Origin: Chitinophaga hostae
GTDB lineage: Bacteria; Bacteroidota; Bacteroidia; Chitinophagales; Chitinophagaceae
Length of the DNA: 64,000 bases
Direction of reading: 5' to 3'
Assembly (NCBI RefSeq): GCF_018224885.1
Contig: NZ_JAGTXB010000011.1
Span: 186,001 to 250,000 of the forward strand
The translations under genes were made by a program, and so were the position numbers. The notes under the pieces were generated by a model that made no database searches, was not told where the DNA came from, and saw only the letters and a list, made by a program, of their open reading frames with translations. Positions 46,446-56,142 of the stretch are shown here, in pieces. Numbering within the stretch: the stretch's first letter is position 1; each line of letters starts with the position of its first letter.

Positions 46446-48263
46446 TCAGGATTCCACCAGTTCAAACTTATGCTCATACTGCAGTACGATAAACTCTGCC
46501 GGTCTTGCTACGGCTACCTTGATGAAGATGCGCATGATACCGTTGAGAATGTCGTCGTCGCTGATAGAATCCGGGGCTCCACAAATCACTTCGTAAGCAT
46601 CGGCAGGCGTATTACCATAAAGTCCGCCGGCTTTCCAGAGCCTGTTGAGGAAGCTTTTGATCATGGCCCTTACCTTGATCCAGGTTTGTTCCGTGTTGGG
46701 TTCGAATACAAAATCCTGCATGGCGATAGCTACCGAGTCTTCGATAAAGCAAAAGGTGCGGCGTACGTTTACATAGCGCCATTCCAGGTCGTTCCCGGCC
46801 AATGTTCTTGCGCCGTATACCAGCAGTCCGCGGCCCGGATAAGTGCGGATCGCATTAATGGCTTTACCGTTAGACGGTGCGTTGAGATTGGCGTGCAGGT
46901 CATCATCTATTTCCAGTGAAGGTTTGATACCACCGAAAACGCTTACATTGGCAGGCGCTTTCCATGGGCCGGCGTTGGCGTCCACGCGCACATAGATACC
47001 TGCAATGGCGCCGCATGGCGGAAGATTTACCGCTAAGTTGGCAATCGCATCTTTGATCTTACCGTAAATGAGGTTGTTGATATCTTTAATCAGATCGAGA
47101 CTAAAATTGGTAAACGGCACATTGGTGCCGGCAGGCAATGCTTTCAGTGCATCTTTAATCGCTTTGAGGCCATCTGCTACTGCTTTCTTTGCAGCAGTTT
47201 CCGCTGTTGTGGCAGTACCCAGCGCAGTGGTTACCGTGGTAACAGCTGTGTCGAGAATGGTCAGGGGTACAGCGCCATTGGCATCCAGGTCATCTGCTAT
47301 ATCGGCGGGAATAGCTTTTCCTGAATCTTTCGAGATCTTTTTCAGCTGTGTTACTAGCTGCGGATCGGTTGCATTTGGATTGGCTGTTTTGTATGCTTCG
47401 AGTGTAGTTTTTAAATAGGTCAGCACCTCCTTTTCTGCGGTCAGCGATGCTACCTTGGCGGCCGTTGCAGGGTAAGCTTTCACCGCACTTTGGTAAGCAG
47501 CACCTTTTGCTTTAAGGTCATCTACTACACTGCCTGCAGGTGGCGCCAGTTGCGTGTGCGATTTCACGGTAACACCCGCTTCTGCATAGTTATAACTGAA
47601 AATGGTCCTGATATAGGGATAATAGGCCATCCCGTATTTCTTAAAGTCAATATCGTTGGGCATGCCCGTTTGGAAACCAGCTTCAATAACAGCGAGATCA
47701 TCACCGTTTTTATCATGCAGGTCGATGACGGTTACGCGGTCTTTCATCCTGTTGCAATGCTTCAGCGCTTCACCAATTACGCCCTGGTAGGCAGTTTCCT
47801 GGAGGGAGGTGCCATCAGGGAATACGAGGATGGTTACTTCCTGGATTTTGGTAAGCGAACCAATGGCATCGGAGAGCGGTTTCGCCGCAGGTGGTGTATC
47901 ATAGCCACCTACAGAGAGGATAAAACAAGGACCACCGCCATTAGCATAATAGAATAACAGCGAATGATACATTTTGAATTTAAAGTCGTCCGGCTCCAAC
48001 ACGCTTACATCAGGTGTACCTGCGCTTTCATCGATGGTTACCTGGATCTGTTGCAGGGGGGCGCTGCCGAACAAGTCCTGATATTCTTTCATCGACTTGA
48101 TCCTGGTGGGTTTGCCCAACAGGCTATCCCCTTTTTTTTCTGCTTTCTGGGTGTACCCGATGAAAACCGGTACGGCGCTGGGGATAACGCCTACCGTTGG
48201 CGGGAGGGTAGAAATTTCCTGGGTGTAGACGCCAGGCATTCTTAAATCTAGCAAGGCTGCCAT
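46446..48263 (-). CDS. eCIS contractile sheath protein
   Basis: A 605-residue sheath subunit. The N-terminus (LRMPGVYTQEISTLPPTVG) and C-terminal domain (about 465-600: AIRTYPGRGLLVYGARTLAG, FEPNTEQTWIKVRAMIKSFL, FIVLQYEHKFEL) are classical. Residues about 243-412 are an inserted Ala/Thr/Lys-rich helical domain between VKSHTQLAPP and CGAIAGIYVRVD. The insert should lie on the outer surface of the particle. The C-terminal half that clamps the tube is intact. The next gene encodes the tube. Confidence 0.94.
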   Translation of the reverse strand: MAALLDLRMPGVYTQEISTLPPTVGVIPSAVPVFIGYTQKAEKKGDSLLGKPTRIKSMKEYQDLFGSAPLQQIQVTIDESAGTPDVSVLEPDDFKFKMYHSLLFYYANGGGPCFILSVGGYDTPPAAKPLSDAIGSLTKIQEVTILVFPDGTSLQETAYQGVIGEALKHCNRMKDRVTVIDLHDKNGDDLAVIEAGFQTGMPNDIDFKKYGMAYYPYIRTIFSYNYAEAGVTVKSHTQLAPPAGSVVDDLKAKGAAYQSAVKAYPATAAKVASLTAEKEVLTYLKTTLEAYKTANPNATDPQLVTQLKKISKDSGKAIPADIADDLDANGAVPLTILDTAVTTVTTALGTATTAETAAKKAVADGLKAIKDALKALPAGTNVPFTNFSLDLIKDINNLIYGKIKDAIANLAVNLPPCGAIAGIYVRVDANAGPWKAPANVSVFGGIKPSLEIDDDLHANLNAPSNGKAINAIRTYPGRGLLVYGARTLAGNDLEWRYVNVRRTFCFIEDSVAIAMQDFVFEPNTEQTWIKVRAMIKSFLNRLWKAGGLYGNTPADAYEVICGAPDSISDDDILNGIMRIFIKVAVARPAEFIVLQYEHKFELVES

Positions 48264-48274
48264 GTCATTTGCAT

Positions 48275-49315
48275 TTAGAGTTTATAAATGATAGTTGTAT
48301 TTTTCATGCTTCTATCCGGAATAGCGATGTGTCCTACTTCTCCGCCCATATCTTTATTCAGCTTTACTACCGGTTGTTCGCCATCCAATATTTCCATATC
48401 CGTTTGCGACTCGAAGAGATATACTTCTTTTATTTTTCCATCGGCTTTGAGGCCATCGATATAATTTTTTTCTGCCGGTAAATAAGGTGGTAACTTTTTT
48501 GTGATCGCAACATTGGCCGGATAACGGGATGACGCTGCCGCACTGTAAGAGATGGTCAGCTTGGACGCATCCACTGTAGAACCGCCACGATCCGTAGGTT
48601 CCACCAGGTAATACTGCCATTTCGATTTACGGGCGCCCAAGGTCAGGGAAAACACCAGGTTATCATCGCCGGGTTTCAGCTGCAGATGAAGGATGGACCA
48701 GTTGTTAGCTTGCTGCACCATTTCATCGCTCAGAATAATTTTACCGGTATCCGTGCCACCCCCCGTCAGCTTTTTTTCGAACAGGTAAAGCCCGGGCTCC
48801 TGCACCGTTACTTTTGCTGCACCGCTCAATGCATCGACGGTAGTGGTGCTAACGTTTATCCAGCCGCCAGGCACTGCAGCGGGGCGCTTGAGGGTGAGCG
48901 ACGCTACAGTACCAGCGGGAAAATTGAACATCTTTTGCTGACGTGCTATTTCTGGTAATTCGTTAGCGGCGGTTAAAGTAAGCTGTTGCTGGTAAGTGCC
49001 ATCTTCCTTCAGATTGGAAAACCAGTAACGGCCTTTGCCAAAACTGCTGGTGATATTGAGCAGGTCAGTTTTTATCTGTATGCCGAAGTAGAGATCAATC
49101 ACGGTATCCAGGGGCACAAACGGCTGGTTGTTTTCATCCCGCTTGAGATAGAGCTTTAATGTGCCATTTGATTGCTTTGCTTTCAGACCATAGGACTCCA
49201 TAACAGCGATGGTTGAAGGCAGCAACGTATAAGCGGCATCTGCGGCATGCTTATCCTTGTAGTACGAATGCGCTACATCAAAAGAGATCAGTGGGGTGTA
49301 TTTGAAATGTAACAT
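48275..49315 (-). CDS. eCIS protein of unknown role between terminator and sheath (346 aa)
   Basis: Not assigned to a named family. No signal peptide or TM helix is seen. The N-terminal part (1-80) is LHFKYTPLISFDVAHSYYKD and onward, mixed alpha/beta. The middle (about 100-250) is beta-rich, with Gly/Thr-rich strands. It starts 2 nt after the DUF4255 gene and ends 11 nt before the sheath gene. Position suggests a head-end role, such as a cap adaptor joining terminator and sheath; this is an inference from order. Confidence 0.7.
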   Translation of the reverse strand: MLHFKYTPLISFDVAHSYYKDKHAADAAYTLLPSTIAVMESYGLKAKQSNGTLKLYLKRDENNQPFVPLDTVIDLYFGIQIKTDLLNITSSFGKGRYWFSNLKEDGTYQQQLTLTAANELPEIARQQKMFNFPAGTVASLTLKRPAAVPGGWINVSTTTVDALSGAAKVTVQEPGLYLFEKKLTGGGTDTGKIILSDEMVQQANNWSILHLQLKPGDDNLVFSLTLGARKSKWQYYLVEPTDRGGSTVDASKLTISYSAAASSRYPANVAITKKLPPYLPAEKNYIDGLKADGKIKEVYLFESQTDMEILDGEQPVVKLNKDMGGEVGHIAIPDRSMKNTTIIYKL

Positions 49316-49317
49316 GG

Positions 49318-49890
49318 CTAAACAGTTTCAGTGCCTTGTATGTCGGTGATCAATGCACCTCCTACCGGTGGCGCCTGTTGGAACATCAGCACGCGTGCTT
49401 TATAGATAACGGAAGGCAGGTATCTTCCACCCATTACCGTCCAGAGGTTATTCAGATTTTCGAAACCGAGATTATGCAGATTCAGTACAGCTTCCTGTTC
49501 CTCGCCATTTACTGAAATGAGCAATCGCCGGGTAGCCTGGAAACAGCTGATCACATGACTGATGGCTTGTACGCTGGTAACATATGTTTCATACCGTGCG
49601 GAAAAAAGGAGGAATACATTTACATATACTGCGCTCTTCTCTTTGACAAAGGTGCTGCCGATTTCACGGATCGGGTAATTGTTCCGCATGGCATTCTCTT
49701 CTTCAACAGATATCAGTGTGAGGATCACCTTATCGTGAAACAGTTCCTCTCCGCCACCTTCTGCGCTTTTGTCGTGCAACGATACATCGCCGGTCACACA
49801 CTCAAAAAGATCACCGGGGCCACCTTTGGATCGGAGACCAAAATAGAGATTCAGCTTTGCTACCATTTCTGCAAGCAATAGATCAATCAT
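49318..49890 (-). CDS. DUF4255 tail terminator (Afp16/Pvc16-like)
   Basis: A 190-residue protein with the DUF4255 features MIDLLLAEMVAKLNLYF, VILTLISVEEENAMRNNYP and the C-terminal LWTVMGGRYLPSVIYKARV. Pvc16/Afp16 proteins cap the distal end of tube and sheath and fix their length. It is the first gene of the eCIS operon. The 396-nt upstream region therefore should hold the main promoter. The length is as usual for the DUF4255 form. Confidence 0.9.
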   Translation of the reverse strand: MIDLLLAEMVAKLNLYFGLRSKGGPGDLFECVTGDVSLHDKSAEGGGEELFHDKVILTLISVEEENAMRNNYPIREIGSTFVKEKSAVYVNVFLLFSARYETYVTSVQAISHVISCFQATRRLLISVNGEEQEAVLNLHNLGFENLNNLWTVMGGRYLPSVIYKARVLMFQQAPPVGGALITDIQGTETV

Positions 49891-50286
49891 AACAATGTTG
49901 ATTTTTAGGGCAACGGTTTTTCATAACGCGATGGCAGCCTATGGTGAAGACATGCTACGCGCGGGCATAACAAGGACCTGTACTGTTGACACAGCCCTGA
50001 TTATACAAAACAATACAGTACTGACAGGTGAACATCAGCTGCAACGCGGTAAAGCGGCAAATAGTCCAACTGTAAAGAATACTTCCTAGGGAAGTCAGGT
50101 TACTGAGACGTAATCATTTTTTGTGATTTTTTTTGGGAGTTACACTAAATTCTAAATCTTCAAAACATTGGGGTGTTGGGGTTCGAATATTTCCGGACTC
50201 GAAGCTATACAAAATAAATTAAAATACAAAATCTGAAATATTTTTTTTTGAGACAGGCATTTTTTGTCAGGATGCCGCTGTAAATA
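49891..50286. other. 396-nt region upstream of the eCIS operon
   Basis: It separates the eCIS operon from the thioredoxin lipoprotein gene on the same strand and must contain the eCIS promoter. No exact -7 TAnnTTTG match was found on the minus strand. A perfect palindrome ACTTCC-TAG-GGAAGT lies at 50081-50095. AT-rich DNA with T-runs occupies 50110-50270. No convincing ORF was seen. Confidence 0.5.
50081..50095. promoter_or_regulatory. Palindrome upstream of the eCIS operon
   Basis: ACTTCC (50081-50086) and GGAAGT (50090-50095) form a perfect 6-bp inverted repeat with a 3-nt centre. It lies about 190 nt upstream of the first eCIS start codon. It is a candidate regulator site; no regulator gene is next to it. 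Confidence 0.3.
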
Positions 50287-51081
50287 TTATTTCAGTGGTA
50301 CCTCTTCTTCTAAAGCATCCACCAATTCTTCTGCACCATCCGGTATTTTTTTGATCATACCGTCTTTCAGTATGATGTGTGTGGGGTAACCACTGACTTT
50401 CACTTCTTCTGAAATAAAGGATTCAGGGACAGGAATAGTATGATAAAGAAACCGTGTGTTTTTCAAAAAATTGACCAGCTGATCTTTCCGGTCAAAAGCC
50501 ATACTTAAAAACAGTACATCTTTTCGGTCCTTATACTCAGCCACCAGCTCATTTAACCGCGGCATTTCTGCTACACAGGACACACAGTGAATAAACCAGA
50601 ATTTCATCACCACTGTTTTATTTTTAAGACTGTCGTTATTGTAAACGGTACCGTTTACATCTGAAAAACTAAAGGCAGGAAATTTATCTCCTTCTCTTTT
50701 AAAATTCTTCAGCTGTGCTTCACCGTAATACCTGATGGTATTTGCTACATCTTTGCTGGTAGATGCAGGCAGCTTATATAATTTATAACTGATAGCGCTA
50801 TCGTTGCCGGTAATTCGGAGTGGCAAATAATCTCCCGTAGCAAATGCTTCCAGGAATGCAGCCTTATCAATGGGATGTAAAGCGGTATCAAAAGTGCGGT
50901 AGTCGACCGCCAGCTTCAGAAAGTCCTGCCGGTAACTCATAAAGCCCATCACATTGGAAAGAATTTGCTCCGGCGCGCGCAACGGCGTTCCGAAGGTGTT
51001 TTTTTCCCCGGCAGAAGGTGCACAACTGTACCAACTGAAAACGATAAACAATATGTATAGCCCGTAGTTTTTCATGTTCAT
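50287..51081 (-). CDS. Lipoprotein with thioredoxin fold (TlpA-like)
   Basis: A 264-residue lipoprotein; the lipobox is WYSC (Cys20). Residues about 30-125 are a helical/unknown part. The thioredoxin domain (about 130-255) has KFWFIHCVSC with Cys166/Cys169 and SGYPTHIILKDG with the cis-Pro. Met1 or Met3 may be the true start. It is the third thioredoxin-fold gene in this window but has no GG-leader peptide beside it. It lies upstream of, and on the same strand as, the eCIS operon, separated by 396 nt. Confidence 0.86.
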   Translation of the reverse strand: MNMKNYGLYILFIVFSWYSCAPSAGEKNTFGTPLRAPEQILSNVMGFMSYRQDFLKLAVDYRTFDTALHPIDKAAFLEAFATGDYLPLRITGNDSAISYKLYKLPASTSKDVANTIRYYGEAQLKNFKREGDKFPAFSFSDVNGTVYNNDSLKNKTVVMKFWFIHCVSCVAEMPRLNELVAEYKDRKDVLFLSMAFDRKDQLVNFLKNTRFLYHTIPVPESFISEEVKVSGYPTHIILKDGMIKKIPDGAEELVDALEEEVPLK

Positions 51082-51208
51082 TTTTTCTGGTACAGAAATA
51101 TACTACAATAACAGGAATTTCACCTTCATTTTATCAGGTATCGCAGATTATGTTACCTTAGTCTTGGTCATAAAACGATATTACAAACTGTATAATCACT
51201 ATCTGCCA

Positions 51209-51667
51209 ATGTCCCTATATAAATACTACAAATATGCAGTAATACTTCCTTCTGCTGTTACTATTGCCGGCTACCTGCTATATACAATCATCGATCTCAG
51301 CTTTGGACCAAAATATACCAGCGAATGGGTCACTGCCAACAGCATGGGCGCTTTTGCCATGATGCTGCTGATGATAAACTGTATGTGTATCTGCCTGTTA
51401 TCGCTAACGCTCTTTTTTAACAACTATATGCAGGTTCGAAAAAACTTTTTTTTAAGCGCGGCCTGCTGGCTTTTGCTTCCTGCAATTTGGATAAGCATCC
51501 TACTTTACGGGGAAATTAATCAATTAAATGAAGAGAACGGTCTTGTGAACGAAGGGAGTCTTTTTGTTCTTGTCAATACCCTTCCTTTTGCCATGGGACT
51601 TACCTTAACATTTATCCGGTTTAGAATGCGGTATAGTCGGGATGTCCGGTCAGCAGGGAAAATTTGA
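51209..51667 (+). CDS. Hypothetical four-TM membrane protein
   Basis: A 152-residue protein from the ATG at 51209 (MSLYKYYKYAVILP). The open frame extends back to 51074, but this would overlap the divergent thioredoxin gene. Four transmembrane helices are predicted at about 9-29, 46-69, 79-98 and 112-135, with a basic end (RFRMRYSRDVRS). No family was recognised. Confidence 0.6.
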   Translation: MSLYKYYKYAVILPSAVTIAGYLLYTIIDLSFGPKYTSEWVTANSMGAFAMMLLMINCMCICLLSLTLFFNNYMQVRKNFFLSAACWLLLPAIWISILLYGEINQLNEENGLVNEGSLFVLVNTLPFAMGLTLTFIRFRMRYSRDVRSAGKI

Positions 51668-51698
51668 TTATCGTTGTACCAGGGAAAAATATCTGTTA

Positions 51699-53840
51699 TC
51701 AATCGAGCACCTTCAGGTAACGCGCCATCCAGTATGGTAACAGGAATTCATCACCTGCCAGCTCCGCATCCCCACCATGACCGCCATCCAACGTAAATGC
51801 GTTGGCGTTATGACGATGTACCGGCAGCTCGTCAAGCGGCAGCAATACGGCTGTTTGCTGACCGCGGAAATTGGGTGGCAGCAGGGTAATATCTTTCCTG
51901 TCGGAATTTTTTATCTTCCAGTTGACCAGGTCCATCGGAAAAGTTTGTAACCACCAGGTGGTGGCATCGCCGTCGAAATCGCCGGCAGTGGCCATAGTGA
52001 TCAGGTTCCATACGGCATTTTTCTCCGGGCGTTCCAGCTCCCAGTGGTTGCTGATAGCGCCTTTGTATTGTTGTTTCAGTTCATCGGTAAATGCATACCT
52101 GTACAATACCCAATAGGTAAGAAATGCCATTTCATCGTCCGAGTGATTCCAGCCTCCGTTGCCCATGTCGATTCCCATGTGCAGGTAACCGGGAGTAGGC
52201 TTGATGGTGCGGTAGTCGATCAGGATATTTTTCAGATAGCCGTATTTGTTGATGAGCTTATAAGCTTCCTTTTTGTACCGTTCCTTTCCGGTGAGCGCAT
52301 AAGCCAGTTGTAAACCCGCCATGATAGTAGTACTTCCGAGGCGACGGTCGCCGATGGTGGTAGGATACCAGTTGATATACTCCGGTCCCCAGCGGGCCCA
52401 GAGTGTGGGCTTGTTATCAATGTCGACCAGTGTATATTTATGATCGAGGATATGCGTCATAATCTTATCAATGAAAGCAGTGACCCGTTGTTTTTCTTCC
52501 GGTGTTTCTGCTACCATTTCATGCAATACTGCGGCGATCCAGATATAAGCAACATACTCATCGCTGCTGGTATGCCCTTTCCATTCCCATTCCGGATCGG
52601 GCGAGTCGCGCCAGCGTTCCGGGTCGGAGTTTTTATATCCTTTGCGCTCAAAGGTGCGCGCGGGAAAGCCTGTTAACTGGTTGACAGAAAGTATTCTTTC
52701 AAAGGCTTCAAACGCTTCCCAGGCATAGCGTTTGGCCACCGGTTCATGGGTCACCGCATAACGGAAAGCCTGGCTGCTGAGGTAAAAACTTGTCCACAGC
52801 CCATCGTTATCCGTATCCGCCATTTCTGCGGATGCAATATCACCGGGCGGATTGAGTTGAACGTTGGCGATAAAGCCGTAGCGGATATGCCGTTCCCGGA
52901 TTTTGCGTTCAAAATAAGCCGCTTTCTGCGCGAGCGTTTGTTGAACAAAAGCAATTTTATTAAGACCTGTCCCTGTTAAAATATATACGTCACCGTTACT
53001 GGTAGCGGTCATACTTTTTACGCTGTCCTGGTCCAACCAGCGGCGGGAAGCAAAATAGCGATAGGCGCCGGCATCCGTTTTCATAAAAGCGCCTTCGGCG
53101 GTACCTGCCCATATGTGACCGTCGGTTACCAGTAGGTCATGAATACCGGTAACGGGTATACGAATTTGCAGCGACAGGCTGGTATCACCTGTCTGGCGAT
53201 CCACGGCGTAGTAGCCGTTACCGGTGCCCACCACAATATCATTTCCCTTGAAGGCCATGGCAGTAGCGTTGTTTACACGATGCAGCGGCACAAAATGATC
53301 ACCATTCAAACGGTAAATGGCTTTGCTGCCCAAGATAAAAAACTCCCCGTTGCTGGCCGCCATACTTTGTACCTGATCTGTCAACGAAGGCAGCTCCCGC
53401 ATCTTTCCGTCGGCTGCAATAGCCAGGGCGTTGCTCCCGGACAACAACACGCGGCCGGCAGCATCTACCACCACCCGGTTAAATTTCCCGGCAGGCAGAT
53501 TGATATAGGGCACGCCAGCGTAGCCGTTTGTCAAACACTTATCAGTATATAAATAATAGAGGTGACCACTCCCCTCCTGCGTGGTTACATCCACCGGTAC
53601 TTTCTGCGCCAGCGGCCGGAAGCGAAGATCTTTTACCAGGTCGTTTCCATTCAAACGGTAAAAGCCCTGAGAGGTAAGTACCTGCACATTGTCATTATAA
53701 TCGGCTATTACTTTGAGCAGCTCCAGTCCGGCCGGCACATGGAATTGCACGCTAACCGCCTGCATAAAAGGCCTGTCAGGCGTGGCATAAGTGACATACG
53801 AGAGCAGCATCACCGCTGCCAGGCTTGCTAATTTCTTCAT
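51699..53840 (-). CDS. Exported beta-propeller plus alpha-barrel protein (probable CAZyme-like)
   Basis: A 713-residue exported protein with signal peptide (1-19). Residues about 25-310 show repeated short beta units of the type VVVDAAGRVLLSGSN and LLVTDGHIWAGTAEG, like a beta-propeller sensor domain. Residues about 325-713 are helical with many Trp and Tyr, and look like an (alpha/alpha)6-barrel glycosidase or lyase, but no catalytic residues can be named. It is encoded 10 nt after the GH-like gene, downstream of susCD. A role in handling the same glycan is inferred. Confidence 0.6.
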   Translation of the reverse strand: MKKLASLAAVMLLSYVTYATPDRPFMQAVSVQFHVPAGLELLKVIADYNDNVQVLTSQGFYRLNGNDLVKDLRFRPLAQKVPVDVTTQEGSGHLYYLYTDKCLTNGYAGVPYINLPAGKFNRVVVDAAGRVLLSGSNALAIAADGKMRELPSLTDQVQSMAASNGEFFILGSKAIYRLNGDHFVPLHRVNNATAMAFKGNDIVVGTGNGYYAVDRQTGDTSLSLQIRIPVTGIHDLLVTDGHIWAGTAEGAFMKTDAGAYRYFASRRWLDQDSVKSMTATSNGDVYILTGTGLNKIAFVQQTLAQKAAYFERKIRERHIRYGFIANVQLNPPGDIASAEMADTDNDGLWTSFYLSSQAFRYAVTHEPVAKRYAWEAFEAFERILSVNQLTGFPARTFERKGYKNSDPERWRDSPDPEWEWKGHTSSDEYVAYIWIAAVLHEMVAETPEEKQRVTAFIDKIMTHILDHKYTLVDIDNKPTLWARWGPEYINWYPTTIGDRRLGSTTIMAGLQLAYALTGKERYKKEAYKLINKYGYLKNILIDYRTIKPTPGYLHMGIDMGNGGWNHSDDEMAFLTYWVLYRYAFTDELKQQYKGAISNHWELERPEKNAVWNLITMATAGDFDGDATTWWLQTFPMDLVNWKIKNSDRKDITLLPPNFRGQQTAVLLPLDELPVHRHNANAFTLDGGHGGDAELAGDEFLLPYWMARYLKVLD

Positions 53841-53850
53841 CCCGGTAATT

Positions 53851-56097
53851 TTATAATTTTATCAGCCACACTTCGGTGACCCTTGAATGTTGGCGCCAGT
53901 TAAGGTGTTCTTCATCAATTGCATCCCAGGTAAGCAGCAGTGTACCGGTGCCGGTAAGCGAGGAAGGCACGGCAAACTCTTTTATTCCACCCACTTCTTT
54001 ATTGTAAACACCGGGTGTAAGCCGCACGCCGTTTGCCCGCAGCAGGCTTTCGCCATAACCTGTTACCCGCACCATATAGCGCGCGGTAGTATCCAGGTGA
54101 TCGTAACGCATAGCAGAAGGCCAGCGTAAACTCACCATCCAGGATAAACGTTGACGGCTGTATCCACTTTCCCACCAGTCAAAACCCGGCGTATCACTTC
54201 TGCGCATCAGCGGATCTGTATGCAGGTCCTCGGACCTAAGTACGTGGGGCGACTTAGAGATATTACCCACTGCATCGTAATAGCTTCCCGGACCGGGATT
54301 TTCCCAGCGGGCGATGGTGTCCAGCGCTTTCTGCTGAGCGGCTTTCGGCAGCGTACGGATATAACGGAACTTATCTTCCAGCCACCAGCGGTTATTCAGT
54401 GGCCGGTCCAGGAAATCCAGTATGGCGCCCCTTTCCGGCCCTGCGGCCTGGTACCTGGATACGCTGGTTTGCAGTGCTACCGATTTAAAAAGATGATCAC
54501 ACAATTCAATGATGCGATTGCGCCACTGCGGTTCCACCGGTTCGTCGGCTTGTTGTAATATTTTCTCCGCACGGTCCATTGCATTCCCCCCTTCCGGCAG
54601 GATACTGTTGACGGTGGCTTCCAGCGCGGCTTCGCGGATAGCGCGCTTTCTCGTATAGGCGTCATAGTAAGCTCTTAACAGGCACATTTGCCAGCGCCAG
54701 TTGCCGGTTAGCTCCGGGTGCCGCTGTTCCAGTTGCTGCCATAAGCTGAGAGTAGCCTCAATACCCCCATTTTCCGCGATGGCGCCGTCCCAGTTTTTTT
54801 CCAGGGCCAGCACGCCGTCCGCTGCATCTTCCCTGACAGCAGATCCGAAAAAGAAATTGGCGTATTGCATTAATATCTCCCTGACATCTGCCCTGCTGTT
54901 CCACCCCAGTGCGCTCCACAGCATTTTATTGATATCGTCGTGCGCACCGTCGGAATAGCTGATGAAGCCATCCATATAGGGCGCAATAAAGCGGTAGACA
55001 TTGGCATAGTAAACGGGCTGCGGATTTACCGGCTCACGGCCAAGGGTAAACGCAAAAGCAGGATCCCACCATACCACGGGATAATCGCAACGGACTGTGT
55101 GGGTGATATCGGGATAATGACGGATGGCGTAGCCCGCGGGCAATGCCGCCCGGGTATCCTCCAACGATGGACTGGACGGTCCCACTACGATGCCGCCCAG
55201 CCAGGTTGGATGATGTTGACAGATATAGGAATACACGAATGCACATGCTGTGCTGTCATAGCCTTGCAGCGACAACCAGATACGTGCTTTCGGGTGATAC
55301 TTTTTTAAGGGAAGGGATAATTCTTCCAGCAATGGCATCACCAGCTGCGGGGCGTTATGACCGGGATCGCCGCCCGGAAAAAAAACGGCATCGAGCCTGA
55401 CCGCCTGGCGGAAGAGCGTGTCAAACTGCAGCAGGTAATAGTTTCTTTTGGCGGTATCGTTTAAATCAAAAGTGGCGGGTGTCCACACCGAAAAATCCAG
55501 GTCATACTTTTTGCAAAAGCTGCTGATCCGCAGGTTCATGTCCATAGAGGGCAGGTGAAAATGGGGAGACGGCGGCATAAAGGGAATAGCTTCAATACTG
55601 TTGGCCCCAAATATAGCGAGGTCGCGGATGTATTGTTCGTATTGTTCCGGTGTCCATCCATCGTAGGAGTTGGCGAGATTCCGGTACCCGATCTGATGCC
55701 CGCGTATGGCTTTCTCCGGGCTGGCATCAACGGCTAAATGTTCCGGAAAATTTACCTGCCCTTGCCCGTATTGCATTATGCGGAGCAGATAGCCCGCGCC
55801 ATATAGCAGGCCGCGCGGACCATCTCCGTTTACCTGTATGATTTGTCTTTTTTTATCAGGAACTTCGCGGACATGATAAGACTCCGGAGCGCATTTGATA
55901 CTGCTGAATACGATCACCGGTCCGTTTGCCGGCATCCGGTCTGTAATCCGCCAGGCGAGGCCCGTACGGCGCAGTACTTCTTCCTGTAATACCTGCGCAG
56001 CGATCTGTTTATCTTTACTTACGATGGTAACCTCCTGCCAGGTGGCAGCCGCACAAAAAACAGGAATCAGCAATAATAAAGTAAGGAATCCTCTCAT
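53851..56097 (-). CDS. Exported glycoside-hydrolase-like protein (GH67/GH20-type N-domain)
   Basis: A 748-residue protein with a signal peptide (1-18). The N-terminal domain (about 20-125) looks like the zincin-like alpha/beta domain found before GH20, GH67 and GH84 catalytic barrels (DGPRGLLYGAGYLLRIM). Residues about 130-450 should be a TIM barrel, with IRGHQIGYRN, FGANSIEAIPFMPPSP, FFPGGDPGHNAPQ and WWDPAFAF; GPSSPS and YSDGAHDD follow. A helical domain and a C-terminal beta domain complete it. The exact GH family is not certain; alpha-glucuronidase-like is one possibility. Confidence 0.7.
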   Translation of the reverse strand: MRGFLTLLLLIPVFCAAATWQEVTIVSKDKQIAAQVLQEEVLRRTGLAWRITDRMPANGPVIVFSSIKCAPESYHVREVPDKKRQIIQVNGDGPRGLLYGAGYLLRIMQYGQGQVNFPEHLAVDASPEKAIRGHQIGYRNLANSYDGWTPEQYEQYIRDLAIFGANSIEAIPFMPPSPHFHLPSMDMNLRISSFCKKYDLDFSVWTPATFDLNDTAKRNYYLLQFDTLFRQAVRLDAVFFPGGDPGHNAPQLVMPLLEELSLPLKKYHPKARIWLSLQGYDSTACAFVYSYICQHHPTWLGGIVVGPSSPSLEDTRAALPAGYAIRHYPDITHTVRCDYPVVWWDPAFAFTLGREPVNPQPVYYANVYRFIAPYMDGFISYSDGAHDDINKMLWSALGWNSRADVREILMQYANFFFGSAVREDAADGVLALEKNWDGAIAENGGIEATLSLWQQLEQRHPELTGNWRWQMCLLRAYYDAYTRKRAIREAALEATVNSILPEGGNAMDRAEKILQQADEPVEPQWRNRIIELCDHLFKSVALQTSVSRYQAAGPERGAILDFLDRPLNNRWWLEDKFRYIRTLPKAAQQKALDTIARWENPGPGSYYDAVGNISKSPHVLRSEDLHTDPLMRRSDTPGFDWWESGYSRQRLSWMVSLRWPSAMRYDHLDTTARYMVRVTGYGESLLRANGVRLTPGVYNKEVGGIKEFAVPSSLTGTGTLLLTWDAIDEEHLNWRQHSRVTEVWLIKL

Positions 56098-56142
56098 TAT
56101 ATCATTTAATCCAGATTAACAAAAAGGAATAGCAGGACAGCA

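Noticed and set aside
23248..49890. Prophage or R-type tailocin
   Set aside because: No capsid, portal, terminase, lysis or integration genes are seen. An AAA+ ATPase, DUF5908 and DUF4157 proteins point to an eCIS.
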